Source: an uncultured Collinsella sp. (GTDB lineage Bacteria > Actinomycetota > Coriobacteriia > Coriobacteriales > Coriobacteriaceae). Taken from it: 5,486 nucleotides of DNA. Positions within the stretch are counted from its first letter, which is position 1. Every line of letters starts with the position of its first letter. A program made the translations under genes and the position numbers. Positions 4,959 to 5,486 of this stretch are shown here, piece by piece. The DNA lies in contig UQUD01000113.1 in assembly GCA_900544225.1 (NCBI GenBank), positions 1-5,486 on the forward strand, in the 5' to 3' direction. Under the pieces are notes generated by a model. That model did no database searches. It had not been told where the DNA came from and saw nothing but the letters and a program-made list of their open reading frames with translations.

Positions 4959-5030
4959 ATGATGGATATTACCTGCCATCGTGAGGTGTGTCGGTCGTGC
5001 ACGGCGCGCTGGATGCTCGTGCTCGGTTAG
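4959..5030 (+). CDS. Possible 23-codon leader ORF upstream of the winged-helix gene
   Basis: ATG 4959 opens a frame that ends at TAG 5028-5030. The peptide begins MMDITCHREVC, has three Cys (positions 6, 11 and 14) and ends in RWMLVLG. Its stop codon overlaps the strong Shine-Dalgarno sequence AGAGGAGG (5029-5036) of the next gene, an arrangement compatible with translational coupling. Ribosome binding for this ORF itself is weak (GGGA at 4949-4952). A frame of this length can easily arise by chance. Confidence 0.25.
   Translation: MMDITCHREVCRSCTARWMLVLG
4969..4977. repeat. TTACCTGCC direct repeat, copy 2
   Basis: Identical to 4890-4898. It lies in the leader, downstream of the likely transcription start, inside a GATGG (4961-4965) / CCATC (4976-4980) inverted repeat. 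Confidence 0.35.
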
Positions 5031-5036
5031 AGGAGG
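5029..5036 (+). promoter_or_regulatory. Ribosome binding site that decides the winged-helix start
   Basis: AGAGGAGG at 5029-5036 is the best Shine-Dalgarno match in the window, 5 nt before ATG 5042. In-frame GTG codons at 4988 and 4997 would add 18 and 15 residues. They have only a GAGG at 4983-4986, too near the first GTG and about 10 nt from the second. Confidence 0.75.
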
Positions 5037-5041
5037 CTGCC

Positions 5042-5377
5042 ATGGCGGGCAAGGGTCGTGCGAGTGTCAACGATATGAAGCGTGTCGAAGTGCTGGTGTT
5101 GATGGAGATTGCCCAGCAATCCGAAAGTGGCGGGACATATGGCTTCTCGCGCAAAACGCTTGCGGAGCACGTTGGAGTGTCTCCGTATCGAGCCCGCGCC
5201 GCAATTGAGCGCTTGGATTCTGACGGTTTGATCGAGGTCGTTTCGCGTTATAGCGAGGATGGCGGCCAGCTTGCAAATGGTATTTGCCTTACCGAGCGTG
5301 GCGGGTGGTATCTGAAAGGCATCCGCGCGGGTATGCTCGTTCGGGATATGCTCAGGGACGAGCTTGCCGATCGGTAA
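5042..5377 (+). CDS. Small winged helix-turn-helix DNA-binding protein
   Basis: An 111-residue soluble protein, probably a single-domain transcriptional regulator. A helix at about 10-26 is followed by a helix-turn-helix: SRKTLAEHVGVS (36-47), then the likely recognition helix PYRARAAIERLDSDGL (48-63). Next comes a wing: IEVVSRYSEDGG (64-75) and a strand near NGICLT (79-84). A C-terminal helix (about 86-108) could serve in dimerisation. The arrangement resembles single-domain MarR/GntR/Rrf2-like winged helices; I cannot assign the exact family or a ligand. There is no effector domain and no Cys cluster (one Cys, at 82). Codon use is more mixed than in the arc genes, fitting low expression. 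It is the only gene of its unit. GTG 4988 is an alternative start giving 129 residues. Confidence 0.8.
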   Translation: MAGKGRASVNDMKRVEVLVLMEIAQQSESGGTYGFSRKTLAEHVGVSPYRARAAIERLDSDGLIEVVSRYSEDGGQLANGICLTERGGWYLKGIRAGMLVRDMLRDELADR

Positions 5378-5401
5378 CGTTCTGCCGCCTAAGATGTTGT
5401 T

Positions 5402-5433
5402 ACGCCGCTCGGGTCCCGGGCGGCGTTTTGTTT
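5402..5433 (+). terminator. Rho-independent terminator of the winged-helix gene
   Basis: ACGCCGCTCGG (5402-5412) pairs with CCGGGCGGCGT (5416-5426), eleven pairs with one T-G wobble, around the triloop GTC. It runs into TTTTGTTT (5426-5433). It starts 25 nt after the stop codon. There is no T-run on the opposite strand, so it acts on the + strand only. Confidence 0.9.
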
Positions 5434-5453
5434 ACGGGCTTTAGCCTGTGCGG

Positions 5454-5468
5454 GGCGCGCAGCGCGCC
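5454..5468. repeat. GC-only inverted repeat near the window end
   Basis: GGCGCGC (5454-5460) and GCGCGCC (5462-5468) are symmetric about A5461. It could be part of a structure or of a gene that continues past the window; too little is visible to say. Confidence 0.3.
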
Positions 5469-5486
5469 GCATCAGAAACCACCCGC

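Noticed and set aside
5441..5486. Possible C-terminal end of a convergent - strand gene (stop at 5441-5443)
   Set aside because: Only 14 codons are visible in that frame and the terminator before it has no T-run on the - strand, so there is no support beyond an open frame.

Overview
The window reads as a GC-rich chromosome segment of an anaerobic, probably gut-associated actinobacterium of the Coriobacteriia; Collinsella or a close relative is my best guess. This is inferred from strong C/G bias at third codon positions in the arc genes, and from the combination of an arginine deiminase (ADI) operon with a YfcC-type transporter and a UPF0371/DUF1846 protein. I could not run a database search.

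Layout. Positions 1-56 hold the last codons of arginine deiminase (arcA), including its catalytic cysteine. After a 105-bp spacer with two perfect hairpins comes a complete ornithine carbamoyltransferase (arcB, 162-1157). A second structured spacer leads to a YfcC/DcuC-family membrane transporter (1305-2783), which by position is the arginine/ornithine exchanger. Together these form the 3' part of an ADI operon: arginine is deiminated to citrulline, citrulline is phosphorolysed to ornithine and carbamoyl phosphate, and ornithine is exchanged for arginine. The ATP-yielding carbamate kinase (arcC) is not in the window.

Positions 2784-3303 (520 bp) contain no convincing gene. The first 217 bp form a chain of potential hairpins ending in a strong T-tailed terminator (2959-3000). 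The rest carries an imperfect direct repeat, one hairpin and a TATAAT promoter element. That promoter drives a monocistronic UPF0371/DUF1846 gene (3304-4785, function unknown), which has its own terminator.

The last unit is a small winged-helix DNA-binding protein (5042-5377). It is preceded by an AT-rich promoter region, small repeats, and a possible 23-codon leader ORF whose stop codon touches the Shine-Dalgarno sequence, and it is followed by a strong terminator. All complete genes are on the + strand, and terminators split them into three transcription units. No mobile element, CRISPR array, tRNA or rRNA was seen. The core content is ordinary metabolism. The parts most worth a second look are RNA structure in the arc spacers and 3' UTR, the unknown UPF0371 protein, and the leader of the winged-helix gene.
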